Assembly (NCBI GenBank): GCA_001319865.1
Contig: BBSL01000240.1
Coordinates: 1 to 64,000 of the forward strand
Length of the DNA stretch: 64,000 bases
Source: Burkholderia sp. E7m39
Lineage (GTDB): Bacteria > Pseudomonadota > Gammaproteobacteria > Burkholderiales > Burkholderiaceae
Direction of reading: 5' to 3'
Part shown: positions 1 through 8,395 of the stretch, one piece after another
How the letters are laid out: each line of letters opens with the position of its first letter
How positions within the stretch are numbered: position 1 is the stretch's first letter
Notes under the pieces: model-generated
Database searches by the model: none
The model's input: only the letters and a program-made list of their open reading frames with translations
Told to the model about the DNA's origin: nothing
Position numbers and translations under genes: made by a program

Positions 1-119
1 ATGAAGGCCCCGACGACGTTCACACAGTCGGTCGCAACGCGAGCCAGACGAAACCCGCGAAGTTCCTCGTGCTGCTGCTGAAGGACAAGGGCTCGCCCGT
101 GCTGGTGCCCGAGAAGTAG
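1..119 (+). CDS. Cupin domain protein, C-terminal fragment (5' cut by window)
   Basis: Only the last 38 codons are present, read from base 3 and ending in a TAG stop at 117-119. The fragment ends with HTVGRNASQTKPAKF, then a hydrophobic beta-strand and VLVPEK, which resembles the last strands of small cupin-barrel proteins. The His near its start would be a typical metal-ligand position of cupin motif 2. The substrate cannot be told from this part. The next gene, a LysR regulator on the same strand, begins 117 bases later. The family call rests on general resemblance only. Confidence 0.5.
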   Translation, partial: EGPDDVHTVGRNASQTKPAKFLVLLLKDKGSPVLVPEK

Positions 120-236
120 GCGTGCGCCTGACGCAGCGTCGGCGCGGGTGCGCCGGAAAAAATCCGACGGACGGCGTCACAGACGGGAGCGCTCGAACGT
201 CTAGTCTGTAAACGGACTCCACTTCTTTGGGCTTCC

Positions 237-1238
237 ATGTCAGACTTCGCACCGCGCCGCTTCCTGTCCGGCGCCGACGACCCGATTGCAAGCACGTTTG
301 CAACCAGTTTCGCCGGTGTCGTCGCGTTTCTTGCCGTTGCCAATGAGGGCAGCTTTGCCAGAGCGGGCGACCGTCTCGGCATAGGACGCTCGTCGGTGAG
401 CCGCAACGTGCAGAAGCTCGAGGCCCAGCTCGACACTCGCCTCTTTCTGCGCACGACCCGCAGCACGTCGCTCACGCGCGAAGGCGAACTGTTCTATGAG
501 AACTGCCAGGCGGGCGTCGAGCGCATCGTGCAGGCACTCGAAGAAATGCGCGAACTGCGCAATGGTCCGCCGCGAGGGCAGCTGCGCATCCATTCGACGC
601 CGGGCTTCGGACGCAGGATCGTCGCGCCGCTGCTGCGCGGCTTTCGGGCGAGCTATCCCGACATCTCGCTGGAACTGCTGCTCAACGACCGTCCCGCCGA
701 CTTCACGGCCGAGCGTATCGACGTGTCGTTTCGCGACGGTCGCATGGAGGACAGCGAGATCGTCGCGCGTCAGTTGATCCCGATGCAGATGATCGTGTGC
801 GCATCGCCTGCGTATGCGCGCACGCACGGCTTGCCGCGTGAGGTCGACGAACTGCCCGCGCACCAGTGCATCAACTTCCGGACTGCATCGGGCCGCGTGA
901 AGGAATGGGAGTTCAAGATCGGCGGCGTGCCGCAACGCCGCCAGCCCGCCGCGACACATACGTTCAACGATGCGGAGCTGATCCTGCAAGCCGTGCTCGA
1001 CGGGCAAGGCCTCGCGCAACTGCCGGGCTATCAGGTGTGCGACCTGCTCGGCGACGGACGCCTCGTCAGCTGTCTCGCGCAGCATGCGCCCGACGACAGC
1101 GGTCACTACATCTGCTATCTGAGCCGCAAGCACTTGCCTGCGCGCATCCGTGTATTCGTCGATTACATGACCGAGCACACGCGCGCACTCGACCTCGACT
1201 GCCTCGCGCCGATGACCGCGCTGGCCGAGCTCGCGTAG
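237..1238 (+). CDS. LysR-family transcriptional regulator
   Basis: This is a 333-residue LysR-type regulator. The winged helix-turn-helix occupies about residues 25-85 (FLAVANEGSFARAGDRLGIG, then SSVSRNVQKLEAQLDTRLF). An effector-binding domain follows from about residue 105, starting GQLRIHSTPGFGRRIVAPLL. The N-terminus is about 20 residues longer than in most LysR proteins, so an internal start is possible; the ATG at 237 has only a weak ribosome site. The cupin gene just upstream on the same strand may be a target or partner. The inducer is unknown. The gene is convergent with the flavoprotein at 1289-3031. Confidence 0.93.
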   Translation: MSDFAPRRFLSGADDPIASTFATSFAGVVAFLAVANEGSFARAGDRLGIGRSSVSRNVQKLEAQLDTRLFLRTTRSTSLTREGELFYENCQAGVERIVQALEEMRELRNGPPRGQLRIHSTPGFGRRIVAPLLRGFRASYPDISLELLLNDRPADFTAERIDVSFRDGRMEDSEIVARQLIPMQMIVCASPAYARTHGLPREVDELPAHQCINFRTASGRVKEWEFKIGGVPQRRQPAATHTFNDAELILQAVLDGQGLAQLPGYQVCDLLGDGRLVSCLAQHAPDDSGHYICYLSRKHLPARIRVFVDYMTEHTRALDLDCLAPMTALAELA

Positions 1239-1250
1239 CGGCGCGATGTC

Positions 1251-1272
1251 CTGGCGCGTGAACGCGCGCCAG
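1251..1272. terminator. Hairpin between convergent genes
   Basis: CTGGCGCG (1251-1258) and CGCGCCAG (1265-1272) form a perfect 8-bp stem with a 6-base loop, lying between the convergent LysR gene and the flavoprotein gene. There is no T tract, so it is only a candidate bidirectional terminator. Confidence 0.4.
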
Positions 1273-1288
1273 CGGGTCTCGCGCCGCG

Positions 1289-3031
1289 CTAACCCGTCAC
1301 GCGCGCATCCGCCAGCAGCCGGTGAATCTGCGCGACGACGGCCGCGCCTTCGCCGACCGCCGACGCCACGCGCTTGGTCGAGCCCGAGCGCACGTCGCCG
1401 ATCGCAAAGACGCCGGACACGCTGGTTTGCAGCGACATCGGCTGCAGGCCCAGACCGGGAATATCGGCGCCCGTCAGCACGAAGCCCTTGTCGTCGAGCG
1501 ATACGCCGCACGTCTTCAGCCAGCCCGTATTCGGCTCCGCGCCGATGAACACGAACAGATGATGCGCGGTCATGGTGCCTTCGATGCCGCCCGCGCCGCG
1601 AAAGCGCACACGTTCGAGCCGCGCGTCGCCCTCGAGCGCGGTCAGCTCGAAGCGCGCATGGAGCGTGACGTTCGGCAGCGACATGATGCGCTCGACCAGA
1701 TAGTGCGACATGCTGTGCTCGAGGCTCGCGCCGCGGATGAACATGTGCACGTGCTCCGCGTGCGACGCGAGATAGACGACCGCCTGTCCCGCGGAATTGC
1801 CGCCGCCGACCAGCAGCACGGGTTCCTTGCGGCACAGCCTTGCTTCGATCGGCGTGGCCCAGTAGTACACGCCGGAACCTTCGAAGCGCGCGAGCCCGTC
1901 GATATCGGGGCGCCGATACTCCGCGCCGCTCGCGATTACCACGCTGCGCGCCGTGATTCGCCGTCCGTCCGTCAGTTCGACGACGGGCGGCTGTTTGTCG
2001 CAATAGAGCGCCTTGACCTCGCACGGAATGCCGATGTGCGCGCCGAACTTCTGCGCCTGCACGAACGCGCGGCCCGCGAGCGCCTGCCCCGTGATGCCCG
2101 TCGGAAAGCCTAGATAGTTCTCGATGCGCGAGCTCGTGCCCGCCTGGCCGCCCGGCGCGCGGCAGTCGAGCGCCGCGACCGACAGCCCCTCGGAGGCCGC
2201 ATAGACGGCCGTGGCGAGACCCGCCGGACCGGCGCCGACGATAGCGACATCGTAGACATGCGCGGGATCGAACTCGGGTATCAGACCGAGACACGACGCG
2301 AGCTGCCCTTCGTCCGGATTGCGCAGCACCGTGCCGTCAGGACACAGCACAAGCGGGAAGTCGTCGGGTTGCGGCGTCAGACGTTCGAGCAGCGCGATGG
2401 CTTCGGCGTCCTGGTTTGCGTCGAGCGTCAGGCTCGGGAACGCGTTGCGGCGCAGAAAATTCTGCAGCGCGACCAGCCTTCCATTGCCGGACGGACCGAC
2501 GAGCACCACGCCGTGGCCGCGCTCGATCACGAGCACGCGCCGCAGGATCAGCGCGCGCATGATCTTCTCGCCGAGATCGGCCTCGCTGATCATCATCGCG
2601 CTCAGTTCCTCGGGACGCAGCAACATCGCCTCGACGTCTTCGGTCACATGCGCGTCGACGACGGCCGGCTTGTTCGACAGTTGCGTGACATCGGACGTGA
2701 ATTCGCCGCGCCGCGTGTACGTGTGAATGACGCGCGCGTGACCGAGGCCATCGCGGCCGACGATGCGCACCTTGCCCGACAGCAGCACGAACACGCCAGG
2801 GCACAGGCTGCCCGCGCGATACAGAAGCTCGCCCTTCGCATACCGTGACGCGTGACCGAACCGCCTGATCCGCTCGATCTCCGCTTCCGCGAGGACGGGA
2901 AACATCTGCTGATGACGCGGATGGTCGCGCACGCTCGGGTCTTCGAGGAGAGCATCGTCGCCGCGCGAGGGAGCGTCCGTCGCCTGCGGGCGGCTGGGCG
3001 TTTCGTCTGACGGCGTCGGCTCGTTGCTCAT
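1289..3031 (-). CDS. Cyclic-nucleotide-binding domain fused to thioredoxin-reductase-like FAD oxidoreductase
   Basis: The protein has 580 residues in three parts. A cyclic-nucleotide-binding (CRP-like) domain lies at about 41-160. A short thioredoxin-like segment follows at about 175-250. A thioredoxin-reductase-type flavoprotein runs from about 258 to the end, with FAD motif GAGPAG at 266-271 and NAD(P) motif GGGNSAG at 409-415. Where true TrxB has the CxxC redox centre, this protein reads YYWATP (about 389-394), so the disulfide is missing and ordinary thioredoxin reduction is unlikely. The architecture recurs in proteobacteria and is usually annotated only as FAD-dependent oxidoreductase. 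Its neighbours (Ohr, 1-Cys peroxiredoxin, persulfide dioxygenase) suggest a role in redox stress. It is divergent from ohr. Substrate and ligand are not known. Confidence 0.9.
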   Translation of the reverse strand: MSNEPTPSDETPSRPQATDAPSRGDDALLEDPSVRDHPRHQQMFPVLAEAEIERIRRFGHASRYAKGELLYRAGSLCPGVFVLLSGKVRIVGRDGLGHARVIHTYTRRGEFTSDVTQLSNKPAVVDAHVTEDVEAMLLRPEELSAMMISEADLGEKIMRALILRRVLVIERGHGVVLVGPSGNGRLVALQNFLRRNAFPSLTLDANQDAEAIALLERLTPQPDDFPLVLCPDGTVLRNPDEGQLASCLGLIPEFDPAHVYDVAIVGAGPAGLATAVYAASEGLSVAALDCRAPGGQAGTSSRIENYLGFPTGITGQALAGRAFVQAQKFGAHIGIPCEVKALYCDKQPPVVELTDGRRITARSVVIASGAEYRRPDIDGLARFEGSGVYYWATPIEARLCRKEPVLLVGGGNSAGQAVVYLASHAEHVHMFIRGASLEHSMSHYLVERIMSLPNVTLHARFELTALEGDARLERVRFRGAGGIEGTMTAHHLFVFIGAEPNTGWLKTCGVSLDDKGFVLTGADIPGLGLQPMSLQTSVSGVFAIGDVRSGSTKRVASAVGEGAAVVAQIHRLLADARVTG

Positions 3032-3166
3032 CGCGGATTCTCCTGCGCGGATGCATACGCAAGGGACAGCGTAATCGCGGCGAAAAATTCCTGCATGCGT
3101 GCGTTCGCGCCCTTCATCAGCGCGTATGCAGCCGGTGCTTAACTATCGAAAGTGATCGCGCTATTA

Positions 3167-3233
3167 AATCGTATGCGATTGACATGACGTGCGCTTTCGG
3201 ACAATATGCCTCGCATGCGATGTAATCGCATGC
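3167..3233 (+). promoter_or_regulatory. Putative ohr promoter with two palindromic operator-like sites
   Basis: A candidate promoter has TTGACA at 3179-3184, a 17-base spacer, and CAATAT at 3202-3207 (only 3 of 6 matches). Two dyads flank it. AATCG-TATG-CGATT (3167-3180) overlaps the -35 box. A longer one, GCATGCGAT-GTA-ATCGCATGC (3213-3233), lies at the expected start of transcription. They share the core ATGCGAT/ATCGCAT. By position they could be sites for a MarR-type peroxide sensor such as OhrR, but no ohrR gene is in this window. Confidence 0.5.
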
Positions 3234-3269
3234 ATACGAAAACCTCCATCCAACATCCAGGAGTTCAGC

Positions 3270-3710
3270 ATGACCAGAATCGACACCGTTCTCTTCACCG
3301 GCAAGACCCACACGACGGCAAGCAGCGGCGCAGGCGCGGCGCGCGGGCATGAAGGGCGTCTCGACATCAGCCTGTCCTCGCCCGGACAGGCGTCGCACCG
3401 GTTCGAGGCCGCCCAGCCGCATCCGACCGCGGAGCAACTGTTCGCGGGCGCGTGGTCGGCTTGTCTGTTCACGGCGATCGGGCTGGCGGCCCAGGCGCAG
3501 AAGGTCACGTTGCCGCCCGATCTCGCGCTCGACATTGAGATCGATCTGGGCATGGCGAACAAGGCCTACTTTCTCGGCGCGCGCATCGACGTCAGCATGC
3601 CGGGTGTGGCGCGCGACATCGCCGAAGCAGTGGTGCACGCAGCGGACGACGTGTGTCCGTATTCGAAGGCCACGCGCGGCAACATCGACGTGGCGATCAA
3701 CGTGATCTGA
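3270..3710 (+). CDS. ohr: Organic hydroperoxide resistance protein, Ohr subfamily of OsmC
   Basis: The 146-residue protein is a thiol-dependent peroxidase that reduces organic hydroperoxides in the cytoplasm, normally using lipoylated proteins as reductant. The two Ohr cysteines are visible: Cys65 in SACLF and Cys129 in CPYSKATRGNIDV, a signature of Ohr rather than OsmC. The ATG at 3270 follows AGGAG (3259-3263) at normal spacing; the same frame stays open upstream but has no better start. Length is typical of the family. Palindromes around the promoter suggest repression relieved by peroxide. It is divergent from the flavoprotein gene. Confidence 0.95.
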   Translation: MTRIDTVLFTGKTHTTASSGAGAARGHEGRLDISLSSPGQASHRFEAAQPHPTAEQLFAGAWSACLFTAIGLAAQAQKVTLPPDLALDIEIDLGMANKAYFLGARIDVSMPGVARDIAEAVVHAADDVCPYSKATRGNIDVAINVI

Positions 3711-3787
3711 TCGCCTAAGCAGCGGTATGGCCCGGCGCGAGCGCGTCTGCCATGCCGCCGCCATGCGACCTCCATCGCGATCGAAGG

Positions 3788-3817
3788 GGCGCGCTAGAAT
3801 AAAAATCCGCGCCTTTT
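3788..3817 (+). terminator. Weak Rho-independent terminator after ohr
   Basis: GGCGCG (3788-3793) pairs with CGCGCC (3808-3813) around an A-rich 14-base loop and is followed by TTTT. It lies about 78 bases past the ohr stop and just before the lipoprotein gene, so it is a plausible but weak terminator. Confidence 0.4.
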
Positions 3818-3829
3818 GAGCAACGGCAG

Positions 3830-4564
3830 ATGGCCATGAACTTCCGCATCGCTCGCATCGTTCGGCCGACGCTGTCAGTCGCATGTGCCGCAGCCCTCAG
3901 TTCGTGCGGCGGGAGCGTGTGTATCGGTTTTAACGGTTGCACCGGACCGATCGCGGCGCCCAGCCTCGCGCTTTCGGGCACCGCTGCGACGGGCAGGGCG
4001 CTCGCCAGCGCGACGGTCAGTGCAACGTGTGCGCAAGGCTCGGGCGCGACGCTGTCGGATGGTGGCGGCCGCTATAGCCTCACGTTCAGCGCAACGCTTC
4101 CTTGCGTGCTCACGGTCACGTCGGGCGGCACGACGCTGCATTCGCTTGCGTTCGCGGGCGGCGTGTTCAACACGACACCTGAAACGCAACTGATGCTCGT
4201 CTACCTTGCCGCGCAACTCGGCACGAGCGAAGCCAATCTGCTGGCGAGCTTGTCCAGCGACACGCGGCTTCAGCAGGCGCTTTCGAGCCAGTCGAATGTG
4301 CAGGCTGCGCAAGCGGCCGTCGTGGCGAATCTGCAGCAGCGCTACATGCTCACGCTCGCCGTGCCCGCATTTCTCACGACGCCGTTCAGCGTCGGCCAAC
4401 CCGGCGTGGACAGCGATCTCGAAGCGCTGCAGGCGGCGGGCGCGATCGACTCGAATGGCATGCCCGATCCCGCCGCCGTGTCGCTGATGACGCAGGCAGG
4501 CGTGGCGCAACCGCTGGCAAAGGCGCCCACGCTTTCAGCTGTCGGCGCGACACCCGGCATGTGA
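3830..4564 (+). CDS. Hypothetical lipoprotein
   Basis: The product has 244 residues. A signal peptide ends in a lipobox-like ALSSC at about residues 21-25, followed by GGS, so it is probably exported and lipidated. The mature part begins with a Ser/Ala/Thr-rich segment that looks like a small beta domain (LSGTAATGRALASATVSATC). After that comes a helical region rich in Gln, Ala and Leu. An alternative start two codons downstream (3836) would also work. No family was recognised. It lies between ohr and the peroxiredoxin on the same strand. Codon use resembles its neighbours. Confidence 0.75.
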   Translation: MAMNFRIARIVRPTLSVACAAALSSCGGSVCIGFNGCTGPIAAPSLALSGTAATGRALASATVSATCAQGSGATLSDGGGRYSLTFSATLPCVLTVTSGGTTLHSLAFAGGVFNTTPETQLMLVYLAAQLGTSEANLLASLSSDTRLQQALSSQSNVQAAQAAVVANLQQRYMLTLAVPAFLTTPFSVGQPGVDSDLEALQAAGAIDSNGMPDPAAVSLMTQAGVAQPLAKAPTLSAVGATPGM

Positions 4565-4842
4565 GACGGCACGGCGCCCGCTCGCCTGCCCATCTTCGGG
4601 CGTGCCGCCTGGGTTGCTTCGTTGCGCTCTTCCAGCGCACGGCCGCGTGCGTTCTCTGTGGCGCAACGCACATTGGAGCCGCAATATCTCGCGCCGACGG
4701 GCGGCTTACGAAAGCTGCAAATTGTTCTACCCTATAAAAGTTACCGGCCGCGCTTTTCGGCGGTGGCGGCTGCCGCCTGTCGCGCGGACGACGGCCGCAA
4801 CACTCGACGCATCCATTCGCGCCATTCACAAGGAGGATGAAG

Positions 4843-5496
4843 ATGACGATTCGACTAGGCGAAGTAGCACCCGATTTCACGGCGGAAACCACGGAAGGCA
4901 CCATCAAGTTCCATGACTGGATTGGCGACAGCTGGGCCATCCTGTTTTCGCATCCGAAGGATTTCACGCCCGTCTGCACGACCGAGTTGGGCTACATGGC
5001 GGGGCTGAAGCCGGAATTCGACAAGCGCAATACGAAGATCATCGGTTTGAGCGTCGATCCCGTCAGCGATCACCAGAGGTGGGTGAAGGACATCGAAGAG
5101 ACGCAGGGGCATGCGATCAACTATCCGATGATTGGCGATGCCGACCTGACCGTCGCGAAGCTCTACGACATGATTCATCCCGAAGCGAGCGGCGGGCCGC
5201 GCACGGCCGTCGACAACGCGACGGTGCGTTCGGTATTCGTGATCGGCCCGGACAAGAAGGTCAAGGCGATGTTCGTCTATCCAATGAGCTCGGGCCGCAA
5301 CTTCGACGAAGTGCTGCGTCTGCTCGACTCGCTGCAACTGAACGCGAAGCACACGGTGGCGACGCCCGTGAACTGGAAGCCCGGCGAGGACGTGATCATC
5401 CCGACGTCCGTGTCCGACGATGCCGCGAAAGAGAAATATCCGCAAGGCTTCAGGACCTTGAAGCCGTATCTGCGTTACGTGCAGCAACCGAAGTGA
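4843..5496 (+). CDS. 1-Cys peroxiredoxin (Prx6/LsfA type)
   Basis: The protein has 217 residues and reduces peroxides through a single peroxidatic cysteine, Cys45, in the motif TPVCTTE. The C-terminal half has the longer Prx6-type dimerisation domain, including NWKPGEDVIIP. Length fits the Prx6 subgroup, not AhpC. The start at 4843 is chosen because AGGAGG (4831-4836) is 6 bases upstream; the ATG at 4837 abuts that site directly. The gene precedes the persulfide dioxygenase-rhodanese on the same strand, which fits a thiol and sulfide stress role. Bacterial relatives include LsfA of Pseudomonas. Confidence 0.95.
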   Translation: MTIRLGEVAPDFTAETTEGTIKFHDWIGDSWAILFSHPKDFTPVCTTELGYMAGLKPEFDKRNTKIIGLSVDPVSDHQRWVKDIEETQGHAINYPMIGDADLTVAKLYDMIHPEASGGPRTAVDNATVRSVFVIGPDKKVKAMFVYPMSSGRNFDEVLRLLDSLQLNAKHTVATPVNWKPGEDVIIPTSVSDDAAKEKYPQGFRTLKPYLRYVQQPK

Positions 5497-5511
5497 CATC
5501 GTGACCCGCAT

Positions 5512-5549
5512 GCCGATGCGCGCCGCCACGCATGGCGATGCGCATCGGC
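5512..5549 (+). terminator. Hairpin between peroxiredoxin and persulfide dioxygenase genes
   Basis: GCCGATGCGC (5512-5521) and GCGCATCGGC (5540-5549) form a perfect 10-bp stem with an 18-base loop, 15 bases after the peroxiredoxin stop. It lacks a T tract. It could attenuate read-through or stabilise the upstream message. Confidence 0.35.
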
Positions 5550-5618
5550 GCCGAGTTCTCCTGCGTCCGGGCGTCGCGACGAAGCGCGTCCCTGGCGACC
5601 GCTACCAGCCGGGGCAAC

Positions 5619-6698
5619 GTGAGCGCGCTTATCTTTCGACAGCTGTTCGATCAGCAATCGTCCACCTACACCTACCTGCTCGCCGACAGCGGCACGCGTG
5701 AAGCCGTGCTGATCGATCCTGTATTCGAGCAGGCGCGACGCGATGCGGCATTGCTCGACGAACTGGGTCTGCGTCTGCTGTACACCATCGACACACATGT
5801 GCACGCCGATCACGTGACGGGCGCATGGATGCTGAAGCAGCGCACGCACAGCGAAATTGCGATATCGGCGGCCAGCGGCGCCGGCGGCGCGGACCGCTAT
5901 CTCCATCACGGCGACCGCGTGGTGTTCGGCGCGCGGCATCTCGGCGTGCGCGCCACGCCTGGTCATACGAACGGCTGCATCAGCCTCGTGCTCGACGATC
6001 AGACCCTGGCCTTCACGGGCGACTGTCTGCTGATTCGCGGCACGGGGCGCACGGACTTCCAGAGCGGCGATCCGCATGCGCTGTTTCGTGCCGTGCACCA
6101 ACAGCTCTTCACGCTGCCCGACACCTGTCTGCTGTATCCGGCGCACGACTATCGCGGCTTGACCGTGACGAGCGTCGCTGAAGAGCGGCGCTTCAATCCG
6201 CGCCTGGGCGGCGAGCTGTGCGAGGACGATTTCGCGGGCTACATGACCAATCTGGGACTCCCGCATCCGCGGCAGATCGACGTGGCCGTGCCCGCAAACC
6301 TCAAATGCGGCGTCGCGGCGAGTGATCCGTCGCAGAAACCGCTGCCCGCGTGGGCGCCGCTGACCTATACGTTCGCGGGCATCTGGGAGATTCACCCGCA
6401 GTGGCTCGAGGAGCATCTGCAAGCGGTACAGATCGTCGATGTGCGCGAGCCCGACGAATACGACGGCCCGCTCGGGCGTATTCCGCACGCGAAGCTGATT
6501 TCGCTGGGCAGCCTTGCGGGGCGCGCGGCGGAACTCGCCAAGGCGCCGCCCATCGTCACCGTCTGCCGGGCAGGCGGCCGCTCGGCGCAAGCGACGGTGA
6601 TTCTGCGCCAGGCGGGATTCGACGACGTCGCGAATCTCGCGGGCGGCATGTTGCGCTGGCGCGCGGAAGGGCGCGTCGTCGAGAACGGCAGCTTGTAG
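5619..6698 (+). CDS. Persulfide dioxygenase-rhodanese fusion (MBL fold plus rhodanese)
   Basis: The product has 359 residues if started at the GTG at 5619 (NVSALIFRQLFDQQSSTY); an in-frame ATG at 5532 would add 29 residues of poor composition. The N-terminal metallo-beta-lactamase domain carries THVHADHV with iron ligands His60, His62, Asp64 and His65, and further ligands in GHTNGC and FTGDCLLIRGTGRTDF, an ETHE1-type pattern. The C-terminal part is one rhodanese domain with Cys316 in TVCRAGGRSAQA. The family oxidises glutathione persulfide to sulfite, and the rhodanese can make thiosulfate; such a fusion was characterised in Burkholderia phytofirmans. It probably acts in sulfide detoxification in the cytoplasm. 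It is convergent with the mocR gene. Confidence 0.92.
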   Translation: MSALIFRQLFDQQSSTYTYLLADSGTREAVLIDPVFEQARRDAALLDELGLRLLYTIDTHVHADHVTGAWMLKQRTHSEIAISAASGAGGADRYLHHGDRVVFGARHLGVRATPGHTNGCISLVLDDQTLAFTGDCLLIRGTGRTDFQSGDPHALFRAVHQQLFTLPDTCLLYPAHDYRGLTVTSVAEERRFNPRLGGELCEDDFAGYMTNLGLPHPRQIDVAVPANLKCGVAASDPSQKPLPAWAPLTYTFAGIWEIHPQWLEEHLQAVQIVDVREPDEYDGPLGRIPHAKLISLGSLAGRAAELAKAPPIVTVCRAGGRSAQATVILRQAGFDDVANLAGGMLRWRAEGRVVENGSL

Positions 6699-6787
6699 TC
6701 CGTCTGCCGTCTGTTCACGCGTGGCGCTCGACGCGAAGTGCACGCTGCGAAGTGTGTATCAAGCGGCCGCAGCATCGCGGCGCTGTA

Positions 6788-8230
6788 TCAGATCGTGCCG
6801 AACAACGCGCGCGGACGATCGCGCAACGCCTGCGCGAGAGTTTGCAGCGCGCTTACCAGCTGTTCGCGCGACGACGCGCACGCCAGATTGATCCGCACGC
6901 CATGCTCGACTTCGGCGCGATCGACCGCGAACGCCGATGAGGGCATCACCACCACGCCGCGCGCTTTGGCATTCGCGGCGAAATCGTCGGCGCGCCACGG
7001 CGGCGGCAGCTTGAGCCACACGAACATGCAGGCCGGGTCCGACTCCAGCCATTCCTGCGGCAGGATCTGCCGCGCCAGATCGTGCCGCACGCGGATCTCG
7101 GCAAGCTGCGCATCCATGATGCGGCGCGCAGTGCCGTCTTCGATCCACATCGTCGCGATCAGCATCGACATCGGCGCGGGCATCCAGGCGGTGGTGCGCA
7201 CGGCCTCGGCTGCCAGCGCCGAACGCTCGGGCGGACTCAGCAGGTAGCCGAGGCGCAATCCCGGCGCGAGGATCTTCGAGGTCGCGGCGATATGGAACGT
7301 CAACTCCGGACAAAGGCTCGCGAGCGTCGGCAGGCGCTGCGAGACGAGCGGGCCGTAGACGTCGTCCTCGATGATCGCGACGCCGTAGCGGCGCGCGATA
7401 TCGACGAGCGCAACGCGCCGTTCGAGGCTCATCGTCGTGACCGTCGGGTTCTGCAGGTTCGGCACGGTGAAGATCGCCTTCACGGGCACGCGGCTGCAAA
7501 TGCGTTCGACTTCCCCCGTGATGAGCCCGTCGCGGTCGCTCGGCACGCTGACGATCTCGAACTGGAACACGGGCGCGAGCGCCTTCAGGCCGTAGTACGT
7601 GAGACGGTCGGCGATGATTACGCCATCCGTGCCGATCAGGCTGTTGAGCACCGCATAGAGCCCGTGCTGCGCGCCGCTCGTGACGACGAGATGCTCGTGC
7701 GACGGCGCGAAGCCAGGCGCCGTCATCCATTTCGCGCCCGCCGCGCGCGCCCACTCGGGCCCTTGCGGCGGCTGGTATTCCTGCAGCGACGCATAGCGCG
7801 GATCACGCGGCAGGTCGGCGAGCGTCGTGGCGAGCGCCGACAGGAACTCGCCCGTCGCGGGCCGGTTGACGGTCAGATCGATCGCGCCACCGGGCGCTGC
7901 ATTCGGCGCGCTCGCGGTTTCGACGCGCGGCATCGCGCCGCCCGTCACGAGCGAGCCGCGCCGCTTGCTGCCGATCACGAGGCCGCGCAGCTGCAATTCC
8001 TTGTATGCGCGCGACACCGTCGACACGTTGATGCCCAGTTCGGTCGCCAGCTGGCGTTGCGGCGGCAGCCGGCTGCCGGGCGGATAGACGCCGCCGCGAA
8101 TCTCGTCCTCGATCGACGCGGACACCTCGATATAGGTTGCGCGTTTTGTCTGGACGGGTTCGCCGTTTGTCTGGTCGATTTCGGCCGTGACGCCGTTGCT
8201 GCGCGGGGACTTGTGTCTGCTGGAAGCCAT
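6788..8230 (-). CDS. MocR-type GntR regulator with aminotransferase domain
   Basis: The protein has 480 residues from the ATG at 8230. An N-terminal GntR winged helix (about 20-90, PPGSRLPPQRQLATELGIN then STVSRAYKEL) is joined to a fold-type I aminotransferase-like domain. The PLP lysine is about residue 319 in TSKILAPGLRLGYL. MocR proteins use PLP plus an amino acid as effector. The frame stays open upstream, and an ATG at 8248 exists, but that start overlaps a palindromic operator-like site (8249-8264), so 8230 is preferred. It is divergent from an amino-acid permease operon, its likely target, and is probably autoregulated. Confidence 0.92.
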   Translation of the reverse strand: MASSRHKSPRSNGVTAEIDQTNGEPVQTKRATYIEVSASIEDEIRGGVYPPGSRLPPQRQLATELGINVSTVSRAYKELQLRGLVIGSKRRGSLVTGGAMPRVETASAPNAAPGGAIDLTVNRPATGEFLSALATTLADLPRDPRYASLQEYQPPQGPEWARAAGAKWMTAPGFAPSHEHLVVTSGAQHGLYAVLNSLIGTDGVIIADRLTYYGLKALAPVFQFEIVSVPSDRDGLITGEVERICSRVPVKAIFTVPNLQNPTVTTMSLERRVALVDIARRYGVAIIEDDVYGPLVSQRLPTLASLCPELTFHIAATSKILAPGLRLGYLLSPPERSALAAEAVRTTAWMPAPMSMLIATMWIEDGTARRIMDAQLAEIRVRHDLARQILPQEWLESDPACMFVWLKLPPPWRADDFAANAKARGVVVMPSSAFAVDRAEVEHGVRINLACASSREQLVSALQTLAQALRDRPRALFGTI

Positions 8231-8248
8231 TGTCTTGCCCGTCTCCAT

Positions 8249-8264
8249 ACAAAACAGGTTTTGT
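8249..8264. promoter_or_regulatory. Inverted repeat ACAAAAC-AG-GTTTTGT, putative MocR site
   Basis: A perfect 7-2-7 inverted repeat lies directly in front of the MocR start codon. Its half-site GTTTTGT reappears twice in front of the permease, which suggests one regulator binds all copies. Confidence 0.5.
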
Positions 8265-8395
8265 CTGCCTGTTTGTGCCAGTTCGCCGGATTGTAATACC
8301 AGATATGCCGCAATGCCATATCTTTCAAGGCCGGCAAGGACCACGCCCGGCAATGCCAGGGAAACTCCTGGACCACACAATGCGGTTTTTAATTG

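Noticed and set aside
240-2294. Very long open frame on the minus strand overlapping the LysR gene and the flavoprotein
   Set aside because: It is Arg-rich, antisense or out of frame to two clearly recognised genes, as expected from GC-rich codon bias.
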